This document shows, piece after piece, positions 11,336 through 22,260 of a DNA stretch of 64,000 bases (the first letter of the stretch is position 1; each line of letters opens with the position of its first letter). Location of the stretch: positions 39,292,095 to 39,356,094 of the forward strand of contig CM055103.1 of the NCBI GenBank assembly GCA_029204225.1. The letters are read 5' to 3'. Source of the stretch: Diphasiastrum complanatum. Taxonomy: Eukaryota; Streptophyta; Lycopodiopsida; Lycopodiales; Lycopodiaceae. The notes under the pieces were generated by a model that saw only the letters and a program-made list of their open reading frames with translations, had not been told where the DNA came from and ran no database searches. Made by a program: the position numbers and the translations under genes.

Positions 11336-12499
11336 TATCCTCATTTGTGTGAAAAGAACTCCATCACTTATTGGGAATCACATTTGTTGTAACATTCTTA
11401 CATATGTAATTCTTTGCAAATAGATTTCTAGTAGTAATAGTAGACTATCTTGCATAAGTAAATTTTACAATTTTCATAATATAAAAATGTCAATATTCAT
11501 ACTATTCAGTTCTAGTTCAATGTAAGCTTTGTATGTTTGAAAATCTAACATTTTCACTATAGTAGCAACACTTTCTCACATATGCATCTATTGGCCAACA
11601 TTCATGGAAATAATATTAAGTTTATCTCACATATGTGATCTTTAGAGTATTAAGATTTTTTTATTGTCGGTTTTGACTTTGAAACAAGATTCTAGTTCAC
11701 TTGTACTTTTATCAAGAGTTTTATTGAGAGAGATTAATGTATTATGGAAGGTGTCGTCTAGACGACATTCTGCTTGGTAAGGATTTCCAGAGTTTTTTTA
11801 GGCAAGGCCTGGAGGGGCCGAGCCTTATTTTTTTTGGAAAGCCAAACTGGGCAGAATGTCCTTTGCCTGACACATTTCATTGCATAATGGATACCTTGAC
11901 TTTTTTCACATGTACATTATAAAGCATAATAAATATGACTTTGACTGACCACTCTGGACGTACCACATGGAAGCTGTACGGACGCGCATGGTAAGAAGCG
12001 TAGAACCTCCATTTGAAAAAAAGTACATATATATTCTATTTTTTAATCTGTTCAAAAATGGACATAATAGTCACAAGGTATCCATTGCATTGTATGAAAA
12101 CAATATGATCACATAGAAATTCACAATTCAAATCTATCCCAAAAAATTGTGCTAAAGTTTTTATTGATTGATTACTACATAATGGTACTGAACTGTTGGT
12201 TTCACCTCATTGGCTAATGTTACTCTTATGACTAAGTAGCACAATCACTGAAAATAAGCAGAAGTATGAAGAACATAGTAGTGAGAGGGATAGCATCCAC
12301 CACATAAGAACACCAAAACATGCTTTTACAATATGTAAACTCTTCTTATTTCAAAATTGTGAGGATTATGATGATGGTGGCCCTAGGATTTAGAAAGCTT
12401 TTTGAGAAGCTTTCAACCATGTAACGACTAAGCTCATGTTTACAATAACATAATGTAAAAATAGTATTAACATCATATAGAGCAACAAGTTATTATTAA

Positions 12500-12800
12500 C
12501 TTTAACAACCATGTGTAGCCACTTGTGACCATAATAGGTTTCAATGAACAAAAATCATGTATTGAGTACCATCATGTAATAATTAATCCACAAACGTGTT
12601 AACATGACTTCATATGTATCCATGTGTAGCCATAATATGTACTAAGCATAGTAGGTTTCAATGAGATGAAACCATGCCATGCTTCATACCATTATGTAGT
12701 AGTCATAATAGGTTCCAATGAGATAAATCATATGTAACCATGTGTAGCCACATGTGACCATAATATGTTTCAATGAGATGAAAGTATGTGTTGTGTGGCA
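12500..12800. repeat. Decayed tandem repeats
   Basis: A phrase of the form ATGTGTAGCCACATGTGACC / ATAATAGGTTTCAATGAGATGAAA recurs with variation at about 12512, 12627, 12690, 12745 and 12770. Units are imperfect and of unequal length. No coding potential. Confidence 0.6.
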
Positions 12801-13066
12801 TTGTGCAGTTTAGCATAATTGTTTTGAATATATTTGTATTATAATTTTCTATATGATCATGTTGTCTTCATAAAACATAAAGAGCTCACTAAAAATGTAA
12901 GTTAGATAGAATTTTCTTTCAAATTCAGATCACGAGAATGTGTATCTCACACCCAAATTGGTGACTCTATGCAACTACCAATAAAATTTTTTAATCCTTT
13001 TGAAAATTGAAGTGTGGGCCGATTCTTGCAATCTAAAATTCACCTAGTTTAGGGTTGCAAAGGCCC

Positions 13067-13091
13067 TTTTTTTTGGGGGGGGGGGGGGGGG
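13067..13091. repeat. T8-G17 homopolymer tract
   Basis: Eight T followed by 17 G. A G run of this length can fold as a quadruplex and is prone to length errors in sequencing. Confidence 0.9.
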
Positions 13092-13562
13092 AAGTCCAAG
13101 ATATGAAATAGTTTTGAAAAAATAAATCGATAGTAGGAATTTTAACATGGAAGATGGGCTTTAAAAAATGAAGTATTTGGCCCATGAAGTACACCCACAA
13201 ACCTATTAATAGGATCAAAGAAGCATCCCAATCATGAAAGAAATTTGATTGGAAAGATTAAAAGATGGATATCAACTCGTGAGAATGGCACATAGGAAGA
13301 AAAGTTGAAGGGACATTCATGCAACTATGGATAGAGAGTTGACACTCCACCATAGAGTTTTTAGAAAGCCAAAAGGTGACAAAGATGGAGCAAAAGAAGA
13401 GCATGCTTCACTTCTCTAGACCCTTGAATGATTTAGACAAAGCCAAGTCAACTACTGCAATTAGGATCATAGATTGATTTAAGGACTACATTGCCAATGA
13501 TGGGAAAACATGGCTGAGGAGAACCAACCTACATGACTTTTTAATCCTTTAATGGAAAGAAT

Positions 13563-14731
13563 TGTGAAAGTTTGTAAAAGTTATCTACATTGAGTTAGGG
13601 GGTGTATTAACTTTTTGAGTCACCATCCATGTGTTAGTAGATGATTAGGCCAATTTTGGCTTAGGAGGCAACTCGAGCAAGTACACATGTAAAATGATGA
13701 TTAGGCCAAAAGTAGAGTTTAATGTGGCTCAAGCTAGCTTAGGCTTGTTACATTTGTCATTGGATGTGTGATAGTTCCCTATGTGTTGGGATGAGATCTA
13801 GTAACCAATCAAAAGAGAGAAATCCACCAATTTGGTCCAATCAAGTTTGAGGGCTCATATGTCACTCAACCAATCAAATTTGGAGGAGGTTAAAAAGGGG
13901 TCCAATCAAAAGCTACTCCTCCCCACCTGGAGTTCCTATTAGAGAGTGTGATAGATTCATCTCCATGGAAGTTTTTTTGGAGTTAATGAGATCTCCTATA
14001 TTTAAAGCTTTTTTTTGGCTTCTCTCTCTACTCGAGTTTTTGTACTTGGATTCTCTCTCTACTTGAGAGCAAGTGTTATGGCCATATTTGGTTAAGGACC
14101 TAGAATAGTCCTAATATGGTAGACCGACCCTCCAAGGTTCGAGATTATTGGTCACGTTGTGATTTAACTCCATGTCAAGGCCTGTTTGTGACTAATTGCC
14201 TTGAGAGGAGCATTGCATGTCTGTGTGACAGATATAGGCAGGAGGACTGCATGAAGAGATGAGATCTATTTATAGTTGACCTGCATGGGGGTTGCATGGT
14301 TTCATGCACATGACTCTACTCTCTATATAATGAGGTAGGGATTCTCCCGTCGATATATTGGGTTTATGTTACCAGGTTCTCTCTTCTCTTCTTGCTTCAC
14401 ATGGCATGGCTTGGGGGCTAGATCCAGTTTTGATCTAGGATTGGTTGGGCGGTTTGGCTCCATAGTCTCTCCTATTGTGTTCTCCTATCCTCATCTTAGG
14501 GGTTATTCCTTTTGGGTCTTTACAACAAGGCTTTATGAAACTTAGTTTTTTCATCTGCAAGTCTCCACACAAGTGAATGTACTTTTGTGAATGATATATG
14601 CATGTTACATTGTACTCTTGCCTTAGATTTGTGAGATAAATTTTGGAATTCAATCTATGCTTGATCTATTTGCCCACATCTTAGAAGATCAATAACACTT
14701 TTGGGGTGTCCCACACATGTGAAAATTAACA
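13563..14731 (+). repeat. LTR C1 (5' LTR with nested insertion)
   Basis: Begins TGTGAAAGTTTG and ends AATTAACA directly before a Met-type primer site at 14732. Matches LTR C2 (28609-29278) along its length apart from a 451-bp insertion (14074-14524). Without the insertion it is about 718 bp. It is followed by ~110-140 bp of leader also shared with C2, and then by unrelated sequence. Confidence 0.82.
14074..14524 (+). mobile_element. Nested solo LTR or TRIM inside LTR C1
   Basis: This block is absent from LTR C2. It starts TGTTATGGCC and ends TTTACA, so it has TG...CA ends, and it is flanked by a 5-bp target-site duplication with one mismatch: GCAAG (14069-14073) and ACAAG (14525-14529). A TATA-like CTCTATATAATGAGG lies at about 14321. 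No internal region or second LTR is visible, so it is a solo LTR, or a very short non-autonomous element. Confidence 0.72.
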
Positions 14732-14746
14732 TGGTATCATAGCCTA
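14732..14746 (+). other. Primer binding site after LTR C1
   Basis: TGGTATCATAGCC begins immediately after the LTR end, an initiator-Met-type site with one change. The internal region it served is gone after about 14870. Confidence 0.75.
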
Positions 14747-14902
14747 CCTAAGATATCCATGCATACATCAAGAGTGATGAAAAATTTGCCTTGAGACCAA
14801 GATCTAGAGAGTGTAGTTGCATCTCCATAAACACCAAGGTGATTTTTGGATCAAGAGGGGTCATAATCACGACTCAGCCTGGTACTGTATGGATTTCAGT
14901 GC

Positions 14903-16903
14903 TTAGACACATGTGAGGATCATCCAACTTTGACCAAGTGGTTCTCCTCTAAAAGTGATCCAAAATCTATGCTTGATAGTCTCATAATGATCACAACAAG
15001 TATGACCATTCAATATGCACTTCCTATGATTATCAAGATTACTTATGCTAGAAACATAAGTCCAAAAATCACCACAACTTGGCATGATTTTTCCAATATT
15101 GAAATCAAAAGGTATTTCCATCTCAATAAGGCTAACTACTTGCTTATGGATATAAGTGTCCACTTTGGATGCTTCACTTATTCTCATAAGAGGTTTACAA
15201 CTTGCCTTTAGGATTGAAAACATACAATTTTCATCTTTATGAATGAACACATCATTCATGATCTTATTGAAACCAAAAGATCCTACATTATGAAGATATT
15301 TCCATTTCCTTGACTTCATAACTAATGTAAGCTTACAAGGAAAACATATTTTGCTATCTTTTAAGGCATCACACTCAACTAGTATTGCCTTAATCCACCT
15401 TTCAGATACAAAAATCTCTTCAAAGCAAAATGGTTCTTCATATGTTGACATGATAGCATAAATGAAACTACTTTCATTTTGTGATTGCTGCTCCTTATTC
15501 TTGATTAATTTCTCTTGGATCATAACAATAAGTTTGAACCTTTTCACTTGACTAGTTCTCTCAACACTTGAGATTCTTGAACAAAAGATGGGTTTTTTTT
15601 TCAAACACATGAAAATCAAACTTAATCACTTATTTTGGACTCACCCTTGACCCAAATAATCTCACTCTTGAGATTTAGAATGAATTTGATTTGATTTGAA
15701 AACAAACTATACCACCAATTTTTCACAAAGCTTAAAAATTAGACAACTAGAGATTCACAAAGATCTCAACCATGCATGAATACTCAAATATGGACTCCTC
15801 CTCATTCTAGACATCCAATGGGATCACAAATTGACCCTCACACTCTCAAAAAGAAAGTTGAATAGAACTAATTTGAGTTTCATACATTCTATGTCAATTT
15901 TTGCTCAACAAATTGAATTCAATCACTCCTATTGGATTCCACCAATTACTTTACTTTTTAAGACTTAGAATGAAATTCAAAATCAAAAGTTGTGATTTTT
16001 CTCACTAAGATATTGTGCTTCAAAGAGCTAATGCCACTTAGAAAGATTTTATCACTTAGGAGGAGACAAATTCTCCACCAATAACAACACAAAATTGAGC
16101 TTCTAGATCTCGCCCTCTACAAAGGAAGGAACTCTTAGAAAATTGGATCTCTCTCTACACATTTTCCATAAAAACCTCAATGACTTTTTTCAAGCCTCAC
16201 AAACACTCAAACAAATTGAGTAGGGTTGAACTTGGATCTCAATCTCTTTTCTGGAACTCTCCATTGAAGCCAATCTATGTCAAATTCTACAAAAGATTTG
16301 CATAGATGCTCTATATGCACTAGAAACTCTCAAAGGTTTCACTTGGAGGACAGATCCAAGGATGTTTTCTAGCAAATTGATGCTTTTGAAGTTGACCCTA
16401 TCACTCTTGAACAAATCTAGAGTGATGGTACAATAAATTTCATCCTCTCACCTTGCATATCACTCTGTAATCTATGATTTTTGGCAAAATCACTCTCAAC
16501 TTCAATATGCACTCAAAAAATCAGAGAAGATCAATTAATGCACCTAATTCAAGCTTCAAATTTAATTTTTTTGGCTGATCTAATCCAAGAACTAATCAAG
16601 GGATTAGATTTTCTATAGAAAATGCTTGATTTTGCACCAGAAATCACTCAAATTGGGTATGTGAGTCAAATTCTACAAATTTTTGAATTTTCTCAGCCAA
16701 AATTGGATCTGTACGGCCTCACACGTGTGAAAAGGGTTCCTACAGCCCACAACAAGATCTGGACCAAAAATTTTGAGGATAGCTATCAAATCCAACTCGG
16801 TACACAAAATTTGACTAGTTTCCAAAAAACTGCTAATTTTGGCTTTGATTTGGATTAACCCTATCAATTTCAACAAAACCTCTTGTACTAGGCTCTGATA
16901 CCA
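14903..16903 (-). mobile_element. Copia H remnant (minus strand)
   Basis: A minus-strand primer site (complement of 16891-16903, TGGTATCAGAGCC) sits next to an LTR end starting at 16904. Downstream on the minus strand, the open frame at 15619-14903 carries decayed copia RT: a pre-RT linker (EEPFCFEEIF...WIKAI...CDALKDSK), then KWKYLHN, and the stretch SKVDTYIHKQ...FNIGK that matches the region after ALYGLKQAPRAW. The block between the linker and the TAFLNG motif is deleted. The distance from primer site to RT (1.3 kb) is too short for gag, PR and IN, so a large deletion is implied. Identification rests on motif similarity only. Confidence 0.6.
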
Positions 16904-17830
16904 TGTGAAAAAAGTACAAAAAGGACCAAGAGTGGATCCTAATCTGATCCTCAAGAGGGATTGGTTGTCAAGTTACTTGATCTATCAATATACTTGAGAT
17001 TAAGATCAATCTAGATCAATTCTAGACACAAAATCCTAACAAGAACAATCATAAATTGAAGGTAGGTGTACTTTCTGGTTTCACACGTGTGAAACATTGT
17101 CTGAGTATGGACTCCAACCTGAAAATCAAGTACACATTGATAGAACCTCAAAACAATCAAAACAAATGTAGACAAATGGAGAGAATCACTCAAAATTGCT
17201 TCCAAAATCAAGATTGGTGTCTCACATTGATTATGGCCAAATGTGGCTCTATATATACAATAAGTGGGAGCTCGTGGTACTGATCATCCCTCTGATCCCA
17301 CATGTGTGAAGGTGCTTTGTCATATGATGATTCATCATGCAAAACTGACACTTGGACAAAACCTTCTATTTTGAGCACTTTTGGTCCATTTTCCTTCTAT
17401 ATGGAGATCTACTTGGAAACCTTCTAGAAGTCAAAATTCGCCTACTTCAGCTTATTCCACACATGTGAGCTGTCCTCTACACATGTGATTTGACACCTAA
17501 CCAAAGGATGTGGCTCATGCAATCAATAGATTGATGCCATGTGTCATATGTCTTGAAAACAAGTTTTTGGCCTTTTTAGCCACTAGAACTTGAATTAAAT
17601 CATATGTACAACCTATATGATTATGGTACATGACAAGTACACTAGTTTCACATGTGGGAATAGGCTCCACACATGTGTGTTTATCTATATACAAGATTTT
17701 TGGCCTCTACCAAGCTTATTTTTTGCAATGAAAATAGGCTTTTAGACTTGTCAAACGATCTTGGCTGCTGAACTTGTCTGATCCGACAGTCCTTATCAAA
17801 AGGACCTTTTCCTACAAAGGTGGCTAGCTC
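16904..17830 (-). repeat. 5' LTR of copia H (approximate extent)
   Basis: On the minus strand this ends TTTTTTCACA right before the primer site. Several CACATGTGTGAA-type phrases (17098, 17300, 17460, 17648) recall the C-family LTRs. The outer boundary is not clear; the block ends where copia D begins near 17.83 kb. Confidence 0.45.
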
Positions 17831-17870
17831 TCATTGGTGTGTGCTCACTCCCCAAATGTTTGAAAACACC

Positions 17871-18392
17871 TCAATACACTAAATTTTTAGAAGAGACCAA
17901 CATATGGATCAAGCGTTCTATTAAGATAACTTTGTCATATCTTGCTTTGGTAATAGAAACGTTTTGTTTCTTCAGTTCCCTCTCAAAGCATGATAGCTTG
18001 ACGACCCCAAGACTGCTCCTCCGTCTCTCAAAAAGTCCTCTATCTAGTGCCTTTGTGAAGATGACAGCAATCATGTCTTTTGTTCCAATAAAGGTGGTCT
18101 ACAACATCTTCTTCTCAATCAGATCTCTGATCAAGTGGTACTTGATCGTGATGTGTTTCGTTCTTGAGTGGAACACAAGATCTTTCGTGAGATGTATTGC
18201 AGATGTATTATCCATCTGCAAAACCAGAGGCTCATTCCTTGTTTCGCCCAATTCTTCTAGGAACTGCTTGAGCCAAATTATCTCGTTGGCCATATTTGCT
18301 AATATAATGTACTCTGCTTCGTAGGATGACCGAGCCACAACGGTCTGCTTCTTGCTGACCAGAGAACTGTCGCTCCTAACACGATGGTGCAT
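17871..18392 (-). pseudogene. Copia D RNase H and C-terminus
   Basis: Motifs RSSYEAEYI, QMDNTSAIHLTKD and SRTKHI...YHLIRD are the copia RNase H signature. The conserved end IFTKALDR follows after a frameshift near 18080. The polypurine tract and LTR are not recognisable below 17.87 kb. Confidence 0.85.
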
Positions 18393-19036
18393 CCTCCTGA
18401 GACGCTTTTATTATTGTCTTTGAGGGATGCCCAACTAGCATCACTGTAGGAAAGCATCCTGAAACCTGCATCACGACAATAATACAAGCCATAATCTCTC
18501 GTTAATTGGAGATATTGCAAAATTTCTTTTGCAATCTTCCAATGTGTCGAGCCTACATTCGTGCAGAATTGGCTCATTCTGAACACTGCATAAGCAATGT
18601 CAGGGCGTGTGTTGACTGCAAGGTACATCAACGAACTTATCAACTTCCTATAAGGTGTGAGCTGCATCTGTTCTCTCTCTTCTTCAGTCTTCGGACAATC
18701 ATTGTTTGTCAGCACTGTTCCTGCGAGCATTGGAGTGTTTGCTCCTTTGCAATTCGGCATCCCAAAATCCTCTAAGATTTTATGGGTGTATCTGGACTGG
18801 TGAAGGTACAACTTACCTCCCTCATAGTCTTTGTCAATTTGCAAGCCAAGGTAACACTTGGCTTCTCCTAGATCCACAATCTCAAAATGTTTGGAGATGT
18901 CTTCCTTCACTTCAGCAATCAGCTTTTCACTCTTGTAGAGTATCAGAGTGTCGTCCACATATACAACCACAATGATGATCTACCCATCTATAACTCTGAC
19001 ATACACATTGGAATCAACCAACAATGGCTTGAATCC
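18299..19036 (-). pseudogene. Copia D RT C-terminal half
   Basis: Carries the active-site box VVYVDDTLIL (about 18970-18940), VDLGEAKCYLGLQI, LHQSRYTHKIL, TPYRKLISSLMYL and NTRPDIAYAV. A frameshift near 18390 leads into RNase H. Confidence 0.9.
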
Positions 19037-19333
19037 TTATGATTTCAAAGGGATTTTCTCAGATATATGATATTGACTACTCTGAAACCTTCTCTCCTGT
19101 TGTCAAACATTCATCCCTACAATTGTTATTTGCATATGCTGTCACTTATGACCTCAAGATCCACATTGTGGATGAGAAGACAGCCTTCTTGCACGGCGAG
19201 CTAGATGAAGAGGTCTATATGGATCAACCCCCAGGTTACGTCTCGAATTCACTTCCTGATTATGCATGCAAAATGCATAGAAATATCTACGGTCTGAAAC
19301 AATCAGTTCGATAGTGGTACAAGAAGAAGGATC
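19037..19333 (+). pseudogene. Inverted central RT segment of copia D
   Basis: The RT motifs SKGFSQIYDIDY, TFSPVVKHSS, KTAFLHGELDEEVYMDQPPG and IYGLKQSVR are read on the plus strand here, although RT on both sides is on the minus strand. The flanks join it perfectly in order: the minus strand runs CKWVFKLKYGPDG...YKARL down to 19334, then resumes at 19036 with GFKPLLVDSNVYV and the YVDD box. So about 297 bp of RT were inverted in place with no clear loss. Confidence 0.85.
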
Positions 19334-19770
19334 AATCTTGCCTTGTATTTTGAGACATTCCCATCCGGTCCGTACTTGAGCTTGAAAACCCATTTGCATT
19401 TGACAGTCTTGTACTTATGAGGTAATGGTTACAACGTCCATACCTGGTTCTTCCTCATGGATTCCATCTCTTTGTTCATAGCTTGGATCCATTTGTCCTT
19501 TTCTGGACATTTAATTGCCTTCTCAAAAGTCTGTGGTTCGCCACTGAATCTGTAGAACTCTTTTGATCTGGAAGCTGAGCTGCCTGGCACATATCTTGTT
19601 GGCGCTCTTTGTGGTCTTGTCAATCTTCTAGGAGATCCTCCTTGGATATCAATGCCTTTGTCTTTGTATACTCTGCTAGGTCCGAAACCATCTTAGTTTA
19701 CAGGTACTATAGCAGTAGGCTGCCTCTCGAATCTTTCGTCTTCTAATTCGTCACTCGAGTGTGAAGCGAC

Positions 19771-20485
19771 TCAAAAAATTTTGTTTTCGTGTTCGTCTTC
19801 TGCTCCCTCTGTCGCTGGTGGCAAATCATAGTACTGTCTCTCCAGAACCTCATAGTTGGCAGGATCGTCAGTGGCCATTGTCCTGCTCTCATCGAATCTG
19901 ACATCTCTCACTATTTTCACAGTGTTCGTGTCTGGCATGTAGACTCTGTAGTATGACGAATTGTTGTCATAACCTACAAGAATTTCCTGTTCGGCTTTCT
20001 CATCAAGCTTCTTTTGAAGCTTATCAGGAATATGTGCATAAGCTGCATAGCCAAAGATTCTGATGTGAGGCATGTTGGGCTTTCTACCCCACCATAACTC
20101 GTATGCTGTTGTGTGAGGTACACCAGACTTCCCTGTCTTGTTCTGGATGTATGGTCCTATTCTTTCTTTCTGCAACACCGTTGTGTTGCGGTGTGTAGGC
20201 TGCAATCCTTTTATGAATGATGCCACAATCATTGTAGAAGTTAGTGGAGCAATTCGAGATGTATTCGCCACCTCGATCTGTCCTGATCTGCTTCACTTTG
20301 TTGTTTGTGAATCTCTTTGCCCAATTCACATATTCTGTGAATTTATCAAGTGCTTCATATTTATTCTGAATAAAGTACACTCTAACAAATTTGCTATAAT
20401 CATCAATAAAAGTTATATAATATTTTGAGCCTCCTATTGAGATCACATTGAAAGGTCCATAGATGTCAGAATGCACTAACTCCAA
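19771..20485 (-). pseudogene. Copia D integrase
   Basis: Core motifs on the minus strand: LVHSDIYGPF, YYITFIDDYSK, RTDRGGEYIS and PQHNGVAERKNRT, which give the D,D,E triad. After a small frameshift near 20120-20100 the C-terminal region continues with WWGRKPNMPHIRIFGYAAY and ILVGYDNNSS. Not functional. Confidence 0.88.
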
Positions 20486-20540
20486 AATCTTGGTCGTTTT
20501 GTAGGAGTCTTTGACAAATGGAATGTGTACATCTTACCCT

Positions 20541-21070
20541 TCAGACGTGCATCGATCTGGTTGCATTCGAGATGTTGACCCCTGTTATTGCTCCATGATG
20601 GCTTTCTTGGTAAAGTGTCATTGAGTTCATGTGGCATAGTCTCCTGTGCCACAGAGTGTTTGGCGAATCATCATGAGCCTGATGCACCTGATTTGCAGGA
20701 ATGCATACCTTCAGGTGATATAGATTACCTTTTCTTCTACCTTGAGTGATCAGGGTACTGGTACTGGCGTCAATCACGTTGCATGCTTCATCAAAAAATG
20801 TCACACGCATCTACATCAACTATTCTTGCCACAGAAGGCAAGTCTTGCTACAATGTAGGCATGAACAAAACATCTTTGAGTCATCTGTCTCTGCCATTGG
20901 TGTTGAGCCATAGTGAACCAATACAGTTCACTTGATGTTTGGATCCATCTCCAAGAATTATGAATCTTGAAAAATCATCACTTCTGAAATCAGACATTAT
21001 TCATCTTGATGTCACGAAGTGTGAGGTGGCTCCTGAATCTAGGATCACCTCATGTGTGTCAGATGTAGAT
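20541..21070 (-). pseudogene. Copia D protease and pre-integrase
   Basis: The protease active site reads THEVILDSGATSHFVTS on the minus strand at about 21060-21005. The pre-integrase motif LWHRRLCHMNSMTL follows at about 20660-20610. Frameshifts separate the pieces. Confidence 0.82.
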
Positions 21071-21241
21071 GCTGCACACATGTCTTCACAAATGTAGGCG
21101 GTCAAACAATATCTGTTCGATCTCTCTTTGCCGATTTTTGAGCTCTTAGGCTCCTCCACATAGGATGAACTGTTGCTCTTCTCATGTCTGTTCTGTGCTG
21201 ATTTGTTCCTCAGGTTCAGGCGACAATCGATGGCTGGTTGT

Positions 21242-21571
21242 CTAAAAAGATCTGGGTAAGGCTCTCAATAGGTAAGTGAGCTGCTTCTCAGCTAACATTG
21301 TGTTCTCTGCTCTAGAGTTATGTAGTGATAGAAATAGATCCTTCATCTTCCTTACAAAAAAAGTGAGATCCTTCCCATCCCACTGTAGATTTGTCAGCTG
21401 ATCTTCCAGTATTATTATTTGACTTTTTGATTTCGTTTGAAATCTCATGAGCAATGCATCCCATATCTCCTTAGCTTTGGAGAGTGTAGCCAGGTCAAGC
21501 GTGAGATTATCTTCGATGGATGAAGATAGCAAGGCTACTATTCCATGCAAGCCGAGCATTGGAGGATCCAA
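21242..21571 (-). pseudogene. Copia D gag fragment
   Basis: 109 codons with the copia gag pattern: LSKAKEIWDALLMRF, then LEDQLTNLQWDGKDL and ...FVRKMKDLFLSL. The N-terminal third is lost at the junction near 21571. A decayed basic segment without a clear zinc knuckle continues to about 21100. Confidence 0.8.
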
Positions 21572-22210
21572 AGCTCGAAGATTTTTATCAAATTATTCTG
21601 GCAAACAATCCAAGATTCAATACTCGGTTTGGAAAGAGATTATTGTAGCAACTCAAGATTTCAAAGAAGAAGGTTCTACTCGTATACACAAGGTAGAAGT
21701 TTGGAAAAAAATAGACAACATGGTGAAATACTTGAGAAAAGATAAATTTTCAAAATATTGATGTACAAATGATACAGAAAACAACCAGTGAATTTGTGGA
21801 TGCAGTTCGAAGTGCATGGGGTGTTGATCATATAACACATTATATGGTAAGATTTCGATGTTACACTACTATAGACAAATATGTGCAATTAAATTAGATA
21901 CTTTTGGTACTAATTTAAATTATATTTTTATGATATGCAGCACATATTACGACATCATTCGACATTCTTTGCAAGAAATAGTGGAAGTCTTAGCATATGG
22001 TCATTGCAAGGAATGGAAAAATCTCAAGAGCGACATTTCATAAAAGTACACAACATGGCGGGACTAGCACAAAGAACAACTATATACTGCAACTTTTCCA
22101 ATGGTTTTACAGAAGAATCCAAATTTGTCATAGTACAAAATCGACGGATTATAAAAAATTTCAAAAAACATGCAAATCTATACAAGCCAATAGGCAATAG
22201 ACACATAATA
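21571..22210 (+). pseudogene. Spliced transposase-like gene remnant
   Basis: Two coding-like blocks on the plus strand. Block 1 (21571-21845) reads LEDFYQIILANNPRFN...KVEVWKKIDNMVKYLRK...SAWGVDHITHYM with small frameshifts, then a donor ATG/GTAAGAT. Block 2 starts after TGATATGCAG (about 21940) and reads HILRHHSTFF...GSLSIWSLQGMEKS, then in the next frame STQHGG and LFQWFYRR. From memory, the QGxEKS...TxHGG...WxYRR pattern occurs in large uncharacterised transposase-like proteins of eukaryotes; this is an inference, not a search result. The 5' part is cut off by copia D. Confidence 0.45.
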
Positions 22211-22260
22211 AAATTTTGTATATTAAATGAAAATTTTTACAAAGTACAATTCAGCAGTAT

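Larger units (their letters stand above)
17871..21571 (-). mobile_element. Copia D remnant with internal inversion (minus strand)
   Basis: Order on the minus strand: gag fragment (21571-21242), protease (about 21060-21000), pre-integrase (20810-20541), integrase (20485-19771), RT (19623-18300, with its centre inverted), RNase H (18392-17871). No LTR or primer site was found at either end; gag is cut at 21571. Many stops and small indels. It belongs to a different copia lineage from A and B. Confidence 0.88.
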
